Source of the DNA: Spodoptera frugiperda
Lineage: Eukaryota; Arthropoda; Insecta; Lepidoptera; Noctuidae
DNA: 64,000 nucleotides
Assembly: GCF_023101765.2 (NCBI RefSeq)
Contig: NC_064215.1
Location: forward strand, 2,046,001 to 2,110,000
Reading direction: 5' to 3'
A program made the position numbers and the translations under genes. Below are positions 46,801 through 57,900 of this stretch, piece by piece; position 1 is the first letter of the stretch, and every line of letters begins with the position of its first letter. Below the pieces are notes generated by a model, which ran no database searches, had not been told where the DNA came from, and worked only from the letters and a program-made list of their open reading frames with translations.

Positions 46801-48923
46801 CCTGGTATGAAGCTATTTACATAGGATGTTTCGATTTCGCTTGTCTGAGAGTGTGGAAATATCTGCGTGTAAGTTAGTATAAAGTGTATCTTAATATATC
46901 GCTATAAAGTTCGGTTTAGAACCATCCATTCCATTCTAGCTAATTAAATAATAGGTATGGTATAAAAAGTTTTCTTAACAAGGTAATGAATATGTTGTAC
47001 AGAAGCGCACCACGTTCAGCGGTAGCAGTTCCTCAGCGTCGGGCTCCGACGTGGAGCTGGAGGCTGCGCCCCCGCCGCCCAGGGAACGAGCTAACGCCAG
47101 GCGCGCTGCTACTAAGGTACTGACTCACTACATCTTCATCATAATCAACAATCCAATGCTTGACTATGGACCACAAAACAGGGGTTTGACGTAATCTGGA
47201 GATTCACTTAGCAAGTATATTGGAGATTGTAGTTTAAAAGGGTCTAGTTTCTCAGAAATCGCTTCTGAATTTAATTTATAAAATTCAGGATGTATAGCTA
47301 AATTTTCCTTATTTATTTTTAGTTTGCAAACTGTTCCTGACATTCTTCTATTCTGCCACTCTAGGTTCAGAAATACAAGGATGGTTCAGATGATTCGGAG
47401 TCAGGGTCTGACGTGGAACTGTTGGACAACAAGATAGACTCCGACGGCGAGGCGCCGCGCGCTCTGTCCGTCAGCGACGATGATGATGACGATTTCAATG
47501 TCAAGAAGAACGCTGGCAAGAAACCTGCTGAGATGGATTCAGGTTGGTGAAAGCTGATTGTGCTTTTTTGGTCTATTGGTCACTTTTTGGGCTAGGTAAA
47601 AGGGGTATTTCCATCCTGTTCCAAGCTCTCTGGCTTGTCAAGAGGTTTCTGAGGTAGATACCTATTGGTTTTTGGAAATTTTCAGCAAGTCAGCGGAATG
47701 GGAGGTTGTGTTGGGCTTGTCCCAAAAAAAGTGTTTGAAGTCTGGGATAATGGATAACTAAATGATAGAATAATTTCTGTAATGAACTTTTTATACAATA
47801 ACTGGAACACTTGCTTATAAAATACATTCATTTCTAAATGACAGTTACTTTTGTCATAAATACTTTCGACAGTACAATATGAATGATGTGATTTACATTA
47901 ACCATAATTCAAATAATTATTCCAGATTGCCTATTCGACTCCCTAATCGAGGACACAAAGAAGGAAGAGAAAGAGAAAGCACAAGCCAAGAACAATGGTG
48001 CCCCCCACCCGACAGTACTCTCCAGTGATGAGGAGGCGGTTCCAGAGTCTCCACCCAAGAAGAAGCCAGGACCTAAACGGAAGCTCCTCAATGAAGAGAA
48101 GAAGGAGAAACCTAAGAAACGACCAGCTAAAGACATGATGAGTGATGATGATGATGACAGCATATTTGATAGTAAAAAGGTATGTTCAAAATATTCTATA
48201 ATATAAAAATAAGTCGGGTTTTCCTTCCTGACGCTATAACTCCAGAACGCACGAACAGATTTCCACGGTTTTGCATTCGTTGAAAAGGTCTCGGGCTCCG
48301 TGAGGTTTATAGCAAAGAAAATTCAGGAAAAATTCAAGAAAAAAGCGGGAAAACAGGGAAAATCATTGGTGGCGAAACGGAGTTCGCTGGGTTTGCTAGT
48401 ATTACATAAATTGTTCATCTGATGTGTTCTTTTCCAAATTATTTCTTGCTGGTTTCTGCTGAATTCGGCCATGTTGCTGGGATAAAATGTATGTGTATTC
48501 CAGACTTTAATCTACATTAGGTAGATGTTGATTCAGTTGATTGATACCATGTTTCATTCAGATCTTTTCAGTATTTTTTTGTGTGAAGTTAGTAGAAGAC
48601 GTTCATAATATCCTTCAAAATTTTTAATTTTATATCTGTTTTGTCGGTCGGTGCCAGTCGGCAACGGTCAGATAATATGAAGAATTGACTATTGAGCTTA
48701 TCATAGATATAGCCTGATGATAATGTTTATAACGTTTCTTTTTTATCCACAGGACCAAAAAAAGAAGGCAGCACCTAAAAAGAAGTTGAAAAAGAAGGTA
48801 TCAAGCGGGTCCGAGTCTGATGGCGCGGGAAGCGAACCCGCAGTAGCCGCAGTAGCACCTCGTCCACAAGCACGAGCTAGAGCGGCACAGAAATACACAT
48901 TCACCGATTCTGAGAGTGAATAA
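37857..48923 (+). CDS. Top2: DNA topoisomerase II, 18 coding exons, complete
   Basis: ATP-dependent nuclear type IIA topoisomerase that passes one duplex through another to decatenate chromosomes. Coding exons: 37857-37871, 38514-38757, 38838-40737, 40883-41022, 41430-41632, 41948-42096, 42436-42673, 42990-43147, 43578-43786, 44128-44265, 44675-44813, 45220-45343, 46081-46236, 46546-46710, 47003-47116, 47365-47542, 47926-48179 and 48753-48923. Phases agree throughout: 4695 nt, 1564 residues, close to animal enzymes. Landmarks: GHKL ATPase with Glu94 (YDEILVNAADN) and GRNGYGAK at 168-175; QTK loop near 384-386; TOPRIM with Glu468 (EGDSAKS) and DQDQD at 548-552; catalytic Tyr812 in SPRYIFT. From about residue 1220 the C-terminal domain is a charged Lys/Glu/Ser-rich tail with likely nuclear localisation and phosphorylation sites, ending KYTFTDSESE. 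The ATG lies in a five-codon exon (AAGATGG context); exon 2 has a second in-frame ATG at 38517. Introns contain SINE and MITE copies. Confidence 0.97.
41230..41325 (-). repeat. SINE-like family B fragment in a Top2 intron
   Basis: CCAAAAGGCTGGTAATGCAC and TTGTAACTGG in reverse orientation; diverged. Confidence 0.5.
42163..42353 (-). repeat. Dispersed repeat family E in Top2 intron 6
   Basis: GGCGAACTCTGTTTCGCCAT, TTTTCTTTGCTATAAACC, CCAACGAATGCCGAG and GGAGTTATAGCATCAGGAAG, the reverse complement of the copies at 9801 and 48218. Confidence 0.8.
43270..43440 (-). repeat. Diverged SINE-like family B copy in Top2 intron 8
   Basis: GACGCGAAACTACGCTTGCG, CAATTACCCCCCAATCCTCA, GCAATGCACTTGTAATGCCT. 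Confidence 0.55.
43875..43973. repeat. Two perfect small hairpins in Top2 intron 9
   Basis: GAGTTTTGATA-GGG-TATCAAAACTC (43875-43899) has an 11-bp stem. A second hairpin at 43921-43973 has a perfect 22-bp stem (arms 43921-43942 and 43952-43973) and a 9-base loop. Confidence 0.85.
44915..45130 (-). repeat. tRNA-derived SINE (family D) in Top2 intron 11
   Basis: Reverse orientation: CCATTTGCGTTATAAGTCCC, TTGCCATATACTGGGCACAA, TTCTGGACTCCGTGCTACTA, AACCCGAGACCTGTTGTCCG and a final CGATGAGGCAG. It ends about 90 bp before the next exon. Confidence 0.85.
45405..45515. mobile_element. MITE fragment related to the 19549 foldback
   Basis: CCGTCAAGTAATGCTGCTTA, TAACTATGAGCCCCCAG and ACGAAACTAGTCGAG match the central and arm-proximal motifs of the foldback element in RNF144; located in Top2 intron 12. 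Confidence 0.5.
45609..45623 (+). other. Candidate alternative 15-nt microexon A in Top2 intron 12
   Basis: Within the intron between Top2 coding exons 12 and 13, a CTAACCAG acceptor-like string is followed by 15 bases coding MERVK and a GTAATA donor-like string. Insertion keeps the Top2 frame (phase 0 on both sides). A second similar unit lies 148 bp downstream. Neither is part of the reference model given for Top2; transcript data would decide. Confidence 0.35.
45757..45771 (+). other. Candidate alternative 15-nt microexon B in Top2 intron 12
   Basis: CATGCTAAATAG precedes 15 bases coding KEKAK, followed by GTAACA. The unit resembles the upstream one in length, phase, flanking CATGCTAA and sequence (a GGAAA core and a final AAAG), suggesting duplication. 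A T-rich stretch precedes it. The encoded residues fit the lysine-rich C-terminal region of Top2. Confidence 0.35.
48218..48399 (+). repeat. Dispersed repeat family E in Top2 intron 17
   Basis: TTTTCCTTCCTGACGCTATA, AAGGTCTCGGGCTCCGTGAG, TTTATAGCAAAGAAAATTCA and GGCGAAACGGAGTTCGCTGG. Confidence 0.85.
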
Positions 48924-48925
48924 CC

Positions 48926-49258
48926 GTAAGTATTACTTTGGTAACCTAAACCTAATTTAACCAGAAGATTCAGCTTCTAGAGATAGGCATTATTATCTAT
49001 CAGCTCTTATTAAAATATCAAGTCACTTGGTGGGCAGTGTTTTACTTAGATTTAATTAATAAGATTTCTGTAAAAGCCCTATTTATTCTTTTATGTCAGG
49101 CCTTATGCAAATCGAATATTTTTTACTCCCCCTCTTCTGTCAGTGTTATTTTTCAAGTCTGTCTTCAGTTATTGTCAGTTTTCTGTTATCTGTCAGTTGT
49201 GAATTTTTATCAGCTTTTCAATTTGTCCAATGTAATTTTCTTTATCTTATTGTTTCAG
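48926..49258 (+). other. Possible intron in the Top2 3' untranslated region
   Basis: A consensus donor GTAAGT begins two bases after the TAA stop, and a T-rich tract ending TGTTTCAG occurs before 49259. Splicing here would put a junction within a few bases of the stop, so it would not be expected to trigger nonsense-mediated decay. Confidence 0.5.
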
Positions 49259-50024
49259 ATACAGTATTGTGACAACGTGATTTCGAATCTTAAGCTTTAC
49301 GATGTAAAGTTAGAAACGGCGTAACAGTTATATTTTCTTATCATTTGTATTGACTAGGTGGTAAACACTTTATTTTTATACACTCTGGCAGTATATGCAG
49401 TCTGGGACTGATCTGAGAAATACGTTGTAACACGCAGCTTGTTGCGTAACACTGTTGTTGCAACACTTACTGTCACATTGACGTTACAACATTATACATT
49501 GCGCTTTTTGTTCCAAACCTTTATCTTCCAAATCAAATAAATCACGCAATGTACACCGTCGACTTGTCATAATGACAGCGTCTGTCATCGCAGTGTTACG
49601 CAAGCCAAGACGCTACGATAAATGAATAGTTATTTATAATTTTAGACCTAATTAGTTTGTAATTAGGTAGATAATTGTCTGTCACGTTCATGCTCAAAGA
49701 CAGGACATTGGGAATTTTTTATAGTAGATTTTTGAGCAACTGATAATTATAGATTTTTTATGACAAACTGTAAATAGTTGTAATGTAACAAGGAAATTCC
49801 AGTGTTTCTTCTTTTTTTTTTCTTTATTTCTTTCTCTATTCCTGTTTCTTGAGTATTTTAGAAACTATGACATGCCTATTTATAATAATTCTTTTTTGTT
49901 TATGATGAACAGTTTTTTCATCGTAATATTTCATTATGGGTAACACAATGAAATTTAGTTAATTGTTACTTCCTTATTTTTACGTTACAAATGTAATTTC
50001 TCAATATAATTTGTTAATTTTAAC

Positions 50025-50041
50025 AATAAATTGTAAATAAA
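50025..50041 (+). terminator. Poly(A) signals of Top2
   Basis: Two AATAAA hexamers (50025-50030 and 50036-50041) follow about 1.1 kb of AT-rich sequence after the Top2 stop. No later plus-strand gene competes for them. Confidence 0.6.
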
Positions 50042-50908
50042 TGAACAATTTCACCAAACTCTTGTATTATTATTTAATAGATTCTATCCCTATCCGAAAT
50101 AAAGATCTAAATATCTCAGAAACTAGAGGTCCTAGCCCAGAAAGGACGAACCCGCTTGATGACCATATTTTATATGCATAAAAATCAAGAGATCACGAAA
50201 CGACTTTAAAAAACACGACACGTCCTGAAAAGAGCCTAAGGTTGGACTAGAGACCTAAATTAAAATAGGTAGATGTCGTGAAAAGGAGAGGCGCTTGCAA
50301 GAATTGTGGGTAGTGAGTTTGAGATATGGGTAGAGACTAGATAGTAGGTGACACATCGAAATTTATTTTAGTATGACACCCGATGTCAGAATAATAAAAA
50401 AAAAAATGTATTTATATCTTAAGTTAAGTGTTTTATGGGGTCAAAAAGGCGATACTGAAAGTTCGTTTTTTTTAAAACCACAGAGGAGGTTATTACAGAG
50501 AAAATCGATGCGAGCCAGGGGAAATAAAACAAACATTTTGTTACACTTTATACAAAATTATTTATTTTATATTTTAATTCCGTCGATTAAAGTCAGGTTA
50601 GATGTTTAAATTCTAAAAATATAGTACACTGGACAGGGAAGGAGTACACCGTGGAAATTACAATATTTTCAGAAGATTAAGTGATAAATATGCGCATAAT
50701 ATTTTACAAAATATTCTAATTTTTTCTTCAATTTTCGCTATAAAAAACCACCATGTTTTGACTACAGATACATTATGTACGGTGCAAAACTTCTACACAT
50801 AATTTAATGTACTTTTTGAGTGTACTTATACATAATTAATTTACTTACAATTCCTTCAATATGACCACTCTTGTTTAAAGTTATGCGCACTAAGTCGCGG
50901 CCATATTG

Positions 50909-50920
50909 TTTTGGCGGGAA
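50909..50920 (+). promoter_or_regulatory. E2F consensus site in intergenic DNA
   Basis: TTTTGGCGGGAA matches the E2F/DP consensus and is followed by a second GCGGGAA. It lies in the 1.9-kb gap between Top2 and the minus-strand membrane-protein gene, where no promoter is expected from the gene models. Confidence 0.35.
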
Positions 50921-51295
50921 GCGGGAACTTTACATAAATTATTTTTATGTTATTCACAAATAATAATATATTCTTTTTATTATTCCATGTTCCCTAACTT
51001 ACTCTAAACACTCTACATTAACGGGTAAATTAATATGGCATTTAATTCTGAGTGTATTTATGCTTAATTCATATTATTTACATTAAATTAAAATCTTTCA
51101 TAATATAATCTATGGAGATAAGTACACATTGTTACTACACATTAACTAAATAATCGTTCTATTCTAATAAATATATCTTTAATGGTTTATTGACAACATT
51201 TTAATAACATTAGTAAGTAGATATTTTTATATAGACTTGTAGACAGACAGACAGTCAGACATATTTAATAACTTTATTGAAAAAACCAGTTAACT

Positions 51296-51432
51296 TAGTA
51301 CGATTTTGCTTTACGTTGAACGAAAACGAAACGGTGTGCGTTTAGCGTTCTGATTGGTTAGTTCGTTAGTTCATTACGCACTGGCCAATCAGAGCGCCGA
51401 ATGCGCTCTCGTTTCGTTTTCGTCTACCATTT
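51296..51432. mobile_element. Palindromic MITE family P, copy 3
   Basis: CTTAGTACGATTTTGCTTTA, ACGTTGAACGAAAACGAAAC, TTAGCGTTCTGATTGG, GGCCAATCAGAGCGCCGAAT and GCTCTCGTTTCGTTTTCGT; the halves are mirror images. Confidence 0.8.
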
Positions 51433-51777
51433 CAATAATTAACAATTTTTAAGTAGGTGCAATGTCTACATCTTAATATTGGACTACAATTTTATGAGTT
51501 CATAGACAAAACTCAGATGAGCAATCAGATAAAAATTATTCACGGGACAAAACACAATATCAAAGGTACATAACAACAATTGTGAGAATAGAATAAACAA
51601 CTTGTTTTACTCATACTGCGTCAAGTTTTAATTTATTTGACTCCATTAATTTTATCCGACGACTGGTCTGGTGTAAAAATGATGACTAAAAAATCTTTAT
51701 AAAGGCTGTTGACATTACCTAACCCCAAAATCGGACATAAACAGCACTTCATCATATAATATTGTAAATGTCTGCAC

Positions 51778-51884
51778 CCTTAGTACAAGTTTGCTTTACG
51801 TTGAACGAAAACGAAACGAGAGCGAGTTAGACTCTCTGATTGGCCGGCTCGAAATTAAACGTAAATTAAACACGTACTAAGACT
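51778..51884. mobile_element. Palindromic MITE family P, copy 4
   Basis: CCCTTAGTACAAGTTTGCTT, ACGTTGAACGAAAACGAAAC, CTCTCTGATTGGCCGGCTCG, then AAATTAAACACGTACTAAG. It lies 40 bp beyond the stop codon of the minus-strand gene, so probably in its 3' UTR. Confidence 0.75.
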
Positions 51885-51924
51885 TCTTGGATTAAAGACC
51901 GGGTAAAAATAAAAATTGAGATTC

Positions 51925-54900
51925 TCAGTACCTACTAAGTTTACTTTCTCGGTCTGAATAACCCTTAGCGCTTTCCCTATCAGAATATTTTCCATTATAC
52001 TTATTATTATATCTGTCGCTATGTCCATTCTTAACGTATTGTTTTTCACTAGCACTATAATGGATCTCGGACGGTCCTATGGTCTTCGACCAGTGATGTG
52101 TCCAGTAGAAGTCGTCTGGGTACCGCGGGTATGGGTTCTCTCGGCATAGCACGACGCAATATATCAGGCTGCCCAGGAGTGTGAGGAAACCGAAGATTAG
52201 GAAGACTATGCCTAGAATCCTGGAAGAGAAAGAAATTAAAGTCAGTACAATCATGCCCTGTAGAAAATATATTACGTATGTAGAATTCTAGAGGTATACA
52301 ACGTGTAACAAAATACCCATATACATCAAGAAGGGCTGATGAATACAGGTTGAATAGAGTCTCTACACGAAGTTTGAGCTTAAAATACGATTTAAAAATA
52401 AATTGTACCAAATACTTGGTATCGCATAGTTCTTGATTTTAAATCATACAAACATGTCACAACACTACAGGGGTCACTCGCTAATATTACGAAACATTTC
52501 TTCTGTCAATCTGATCGCCTAGTACCTGTCTACCTAATTTTGAATCACGCAGCGGCGCGATTTGAAAAATTCATAACTTGGTACCATGAAAAGATGAGTT
52601 TAAAAACCCTTCCCGTATCGTTTGTTATGTTATCTAGAAGCCGTGCAATTGATATGTATACCCCTTTTTGTTACACGTTGTATATATGTAATCAGACATT
52701 AAGAGGCAGCAGTACTTAGATTTATTAGGTCATTAGGTACTTTATTAGGTCTGTGAGTAAAAACCTCTCTTGTGCATACTAAACAACCTTTTTTGATCCC
52801 AAGATGGAAAATTATCCACCTAGTGTTTTTAGAATTTTATCAGCACCTCCCTATACATTAAAAGGGTAGGTACGTATTCCCTAAAAACAAACTACCCTAG
52901 TGTCAAGGGATACTAGGGTACTTAGTTATTTTTTTCTAAAAAATATTAGGCTGAAACCAAACAGTAAAGATCGAAGATGGTACATGAGATATAATCTACG
53001 TAAATGAGAGAAGTTGAAGCTTACCATACAAACAATGGCTCGAAGAACTGCAGCACGATGACGAAGCCCAGCGTGACGAGGATGAGGCCCAGGTTCAGCA
53101 GCAGCATCAGGCAGCACATGCCCTTCACGTTGGGGCAGAACGGGTTCGGAGCCGCCATCGCGTCTACCTTCACTCCAGCCTGAAACAGACAGTAGGATAT
53201 CTTAGACGTACTTAAATAATCTATACTAATCTATACTAATATTATAAAGCTGAAGAGTTTGTTTGTTTGATTGTTTGTTTGTTTGTTTGAACGCGCTAAT
53301 CTCCGGAACTACTGGTCCGATTTGAATAATTCTTTTTGTGTTGGATAGTTCATTTATCGAGGAAGGCTATAGGCTATAAAATATCACGCTATGACCAATA
53401 GTAGCCGAGCAGAGCGGGTGAAACCGCGCGGAAGTAGCTAGTAAAGTTATAAAGCTAGACGCTTTATAAGTAAATGTCTTTGGTCAATTGGTCGCAAATG
53501 TGGGTATGTGGGAATCTTGGTTTGGGGTTTGGGTTTTAGTTTTTTCGGTTTTTCGAAAGTTTCTCAGTCATCATCATCATCATCATTAACCGAGAGACGT
53601 CCACGTTCAAGTTTCTCAGTAATAGCACGAATATGGCTCACCCACTATATTTAATTTCAATGAAAGACAGGTCACAGGAGAAGTAAACTATTCATTCATT
53701 GAACATAATTTCATCAGCTTTTTCATGTAAAAATGATATGGCAAAGTCATTACCTTTCTGGAAACTTTGGATCTGTGTGTAGAGGCGACAGAGGGAGCCA
53801 CCGCGCTCCGGTAAGAGTATACACTCCGAGGTGCCCGGGACTGCCGGCTATAAAGAAAACAGAAAAGAAAATTAGTGAGAAGTTCATCAGAAATCAGACA
53901 TGAAGAGACCTTTTACTATCTAGGTTTTCTTTATGATATAGGGGGCAAACGAGCAGATGGATCACCTGATGGTAAGCGCTCAACGCCGCCCGTATGAATA
54001 TATGGATATTCGCAACTCCAGAGGAGTCATAGATACTTTTAAAACGGATTACGCACTTTTCTTGAAAGTTTGAAGGTCGTATCGGTTCGGAAATACCACC
54101 GATGACAGCTCATTCTACAGTTTTGCTGTGCGAGGCAGAAAGGCCTCTATAGAAATGGCAATACTTGGTTTTTTTAGAATTCTATCATTTTGGTAGCGTC
54201 TCCCTATAAGTGATACTTAAAAAGAGTACGTATTCCCGAGACTCCAGAACAGAACTCAATGCAATACATAACCTCACGCCTTTCTCCCATGGGGGTAGGC
54301 AGAGACAATGGCACCCCAATTGCTGCGAACCTTACATACCTCTTTCGCTTCATCAACAGTCTTTTCATGCATGCTCTTCGAAAGGTACTTTTAATTTGAC
54401 TCAGAACTTAAGTCTTCTTTTTTCTAACTGATCTTCCTGAACGAGGTTTATAGGCACCGCAAGCACCATTATTCGACAAAAGCCATACATCATCGTATTA
54501 TTTCTTATTATAACAGCGATTAGGGCAAACAGCTCAATACGTGACAGCGACATTAGTTCCACAGCGCTGTGTGTATCAAGCCGGTGCGCACGCGCATCGC
54601 TTCGCTCTTAATCTAAGCGCACGTATGTCACGACGACCACTTGTTGAAGCGTGCAATATTGGCTTTAGCTGTTATTATTGAAATATGGCTAAACTATGTA
54701 AAGTGTGTCGTTCTATAATAATAAACATTTTACTACTAACATACTGAAAAAATTGGGATATATTAATAAAGGTTAAAATAAAAAGCTGACAAGCGTGCTT
54801 GAAGACGTATTGGTTAGAACAGAGCCTTTATTGTAGTTTTTAAGTTGTATGTTCAATCAAATTAATTAGCTAAAAGGATTAAGTATTCAAGGACAAAAGG

Positions 54901-57900
54901 ATTTAATGCAAAGACTTAAATTCTTATGTTAAAATTGCTTTATGTTCTACCAATGTCAACATTTTCTAAACAAACAAAGCTGAATACAATTTTAAACAAC
55001 GACCAATTTAATCCCATCACATTTACTGTCAAAACAAACTTTAAATCTAAACAAAAAACCATTGGACATTCCTATAAAAGTTTCTAGTTAATTCATTGAC
55101 AGTTTAGAAAGTTGACCAGACCAAAAAATGTGTCAAAAAGTCCTTAGTCACTGTGATGATCAAATATTTATTTTAAAGATAAGGTGTCAAGCGGTATAAA
55201 AAGTTTAAGTAAGCAGTAAAGGGTTAAGAAAAAAAGTTAAATAGCTGCTGACGTAATGAGGGGGTTATAAAAAGGTGGAATGTTAACAGCTCAATAGTTT
55301 GTCCACACTTTTCAATAAAGGGGAAGCGTGCGTGAAGATTGTTGTATGTTTTGCCTGACTAATGGGAAACCCTTCTTAAAATTCTGATTGTGACATTTCC
55401 TTGACAGTTGCTTACATTGATTTATCTCGATGGTTAAGCGAGTGATGAGTGTGATTAGGTCGAGTTTCGGGGAGTGTAAAATATTTTTTTTATGCAGTTG
55501 CAGACGGATCACCAGATGGTAAGCGATCGCCGCTGCCCATCGGTATCCGAAACACCAGAGGCGTTACAAGTGCGATGCCAGACTTTTGGGGGTTAGGAAT
55601 TTAAGGGTTGTTGGGGAATCGGGGATTAGGAATATTGGAGAGGAGGTACCTAATCGGAGCTTTGGTAACCTGACTCAACTCATGCACAACACAAGTCTTG
55701 TTTCACGTCGGTTTCCTGTGAGGCTGTGGTATCACTTCGGTAGAGCTCATTCGTGCCGAAATATGGCTCTCCCACACTTAGTATACCAAAGAAACCGTAA
55801 CAACAATTTATACAACCATGGAATCGATATCAAAGTTTGCCCAACAGTCGCACTTAGTACCAATCTAAAGTAAATCCTGTTAGGACTAACATTAAAACGA
55901 CTTTCTTTATAAGTTATCATTACTATTAATAACATAATCCCTATTATGTCCCTATAACAAAAGTTAGTAACACAAACTAATTCAAGTCTAAATAACCCTT
56001 AAAAATACAATGAAAAGTAAATATCGTCTTAATTGGAAACAAAAGATCTCATCTACACAACAAATAGATAAAATAAAATAAGTATGTATAAGAATGTATG
56101 GGAACGCTACGCCGTCGTCGGTCGGCGGCCATCAAAGGAGTTTGTCATGCAATTGAATTACCGAAAGAGAGCAATGGGCTTCTGTCTACCTCGCTATAAA
56201 GTTGTAGGGTTGGTACAGTCGAGATAGATATTATGTATTTTTAGCAACAGTTTGTACGTAAAATGTCTACGTAAGGAATAGGAACATGGACTTACAATTT
56301 TTATTATATTATGATATCAAACTGAGTAAAATATTACCTAATATTGTTCTGGGTCTGGGTGCCACACAGGAGAAAATCCTAGTGTGTCCTACAAAGTTTT
56401 AAAAAAATCTGATACCCTTTTCTACCGCAAGAGAATTGTATCGCCTACTGCGGCCCAAACGCTACTGTTAAGTATAAGAGTCTCAGTTGCAAACTAGTAA
56501 AAACATAACCCTCCTTCTGGCGCAGTCGGGTAAAAAGTGAGCTTTACAACCCCCATTATTGCTATATCCTTCCTAATTTATGTCTATTAATGCTACTTAT
56601 AGTCCACTAGGTACTTTTAAACACTATTCCCAATAATTAGAAATACATGCACATCGACAGCCCTGAACAACTCCTGTATCTTCACGCTATACCAAGGACA
56701 GGTAGGAGAAAGTATAGTGAATTCGTCTCACCCTGCCACCGTCGTTACAGCCTAATATAATAGTATGGTACTTCTTATAAATTACCTTTTTTGTTCGCTG
56801 TACCGAATTAGGAGTTTTTGTCAGGAGTCTTATAAAGTCATGACATCATTTTTATAGTCTTGGGAACTTGGGATTGGGAGCTGGTTACAGGTGCTTTGAA
56901 TTACTCGGAGAGGTAGGCAGAGAGGTATTAGTTAGGTATGTTTAACATAAATTTTCGTCAGTAAGGTTATGATATATAGCTGCATTACGTGCCGTAATGT
57001 GCACCTCACCTCTGCCTACCCCTTCGGGTATGAAAAGGCGTGACGTTGAATACAATTTAATATTAGTTAGGTTATGAGTTCCATGTGAGCGATAGGAGGA
57101 TATCGTCATCCACAGAATATACATTTCATTACCTCAAATCACATAATACACAGCAGCTCTTTATAGGTTACTGCTGGACTATGCACCTCTTCTATCTACA
57201 CTTACACTACTTCTCTCAACTCTCTTGCTTTGATTTGCCATAATCTCCAACCTTATTTGCATTCTTCTAGGTATGTTTTATACGTAGAAATGACGTATAT
57301 CACTCCTAGTATTTTTATCATATATGAAAAAAAAATACGTGTCTAAATTTTTTTTTACTTAACTGACGAATTCAACAGATTTAATTTTCATACCCCGTCA
57401 TCCCTATTGTACATCCCTGGCGAAGCACGAATATGATCGACCTACAGCATTCGATCCAACTGAGACGCGAATACATGGGAGCTAATAAATCGTGGCCCAG
57501 ATGCCTGGGTTCGATTCCCGTGTCGCGACATCATTGCGCTGTCTGCGGAGCGGGCCCCGTTGAATTATATGAGCAGTGATTTACAGCCTAACTGTATGTT
57601 TGTTCGTATTAAACGAACATTTCGTGTAGATACAGGCTTCTTACATTGTTGCAAATATGATATCGGTACATAGGTATATAGGATGTAGGTTCTGTGGTTA
57701 GGTCGCAGGAGTTTATATGGGTATTGATCTCTTTAGCTGTATGAGTGTGGGTCATGTTATAAATTCTGTATATTCGGCTAGCTATATAAGTCTTAAAAGC
57801 TATATAGGTAGGTACCCAGTGCAAGCTAATTATACTTTTTTTTTAAATTTGAAAGTAATATCTGTATTAGAAAGCTATTTCGTTTGTGTGTTTGAATTCT

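Larger units (their letters stand above)
50042..51924. other. Intergenic DNA between Top2 and the membrane-protein gene
   Basis: The two genes converge here. It contains two palindromic family P MITEs, the E2F consensus site and otherwise AT-rich sequence without recognisable genes. Confidence 0.6.

Noticed and set aside
52055..52411. 118-codon minus frame overlapping the last exon of the membrane-protein gene
   Set aside because: It is in another frame, crosses the acceptor and enters a MITE; the 97-residue frame joins in phase with upstream exons.
57480..57530. GGGTTCGATTCCCG as a B box of another SINE or tRNA gene
   Set aside because: Only the B-box-like string is clear; no A box at the right distance and no second copy in the window.
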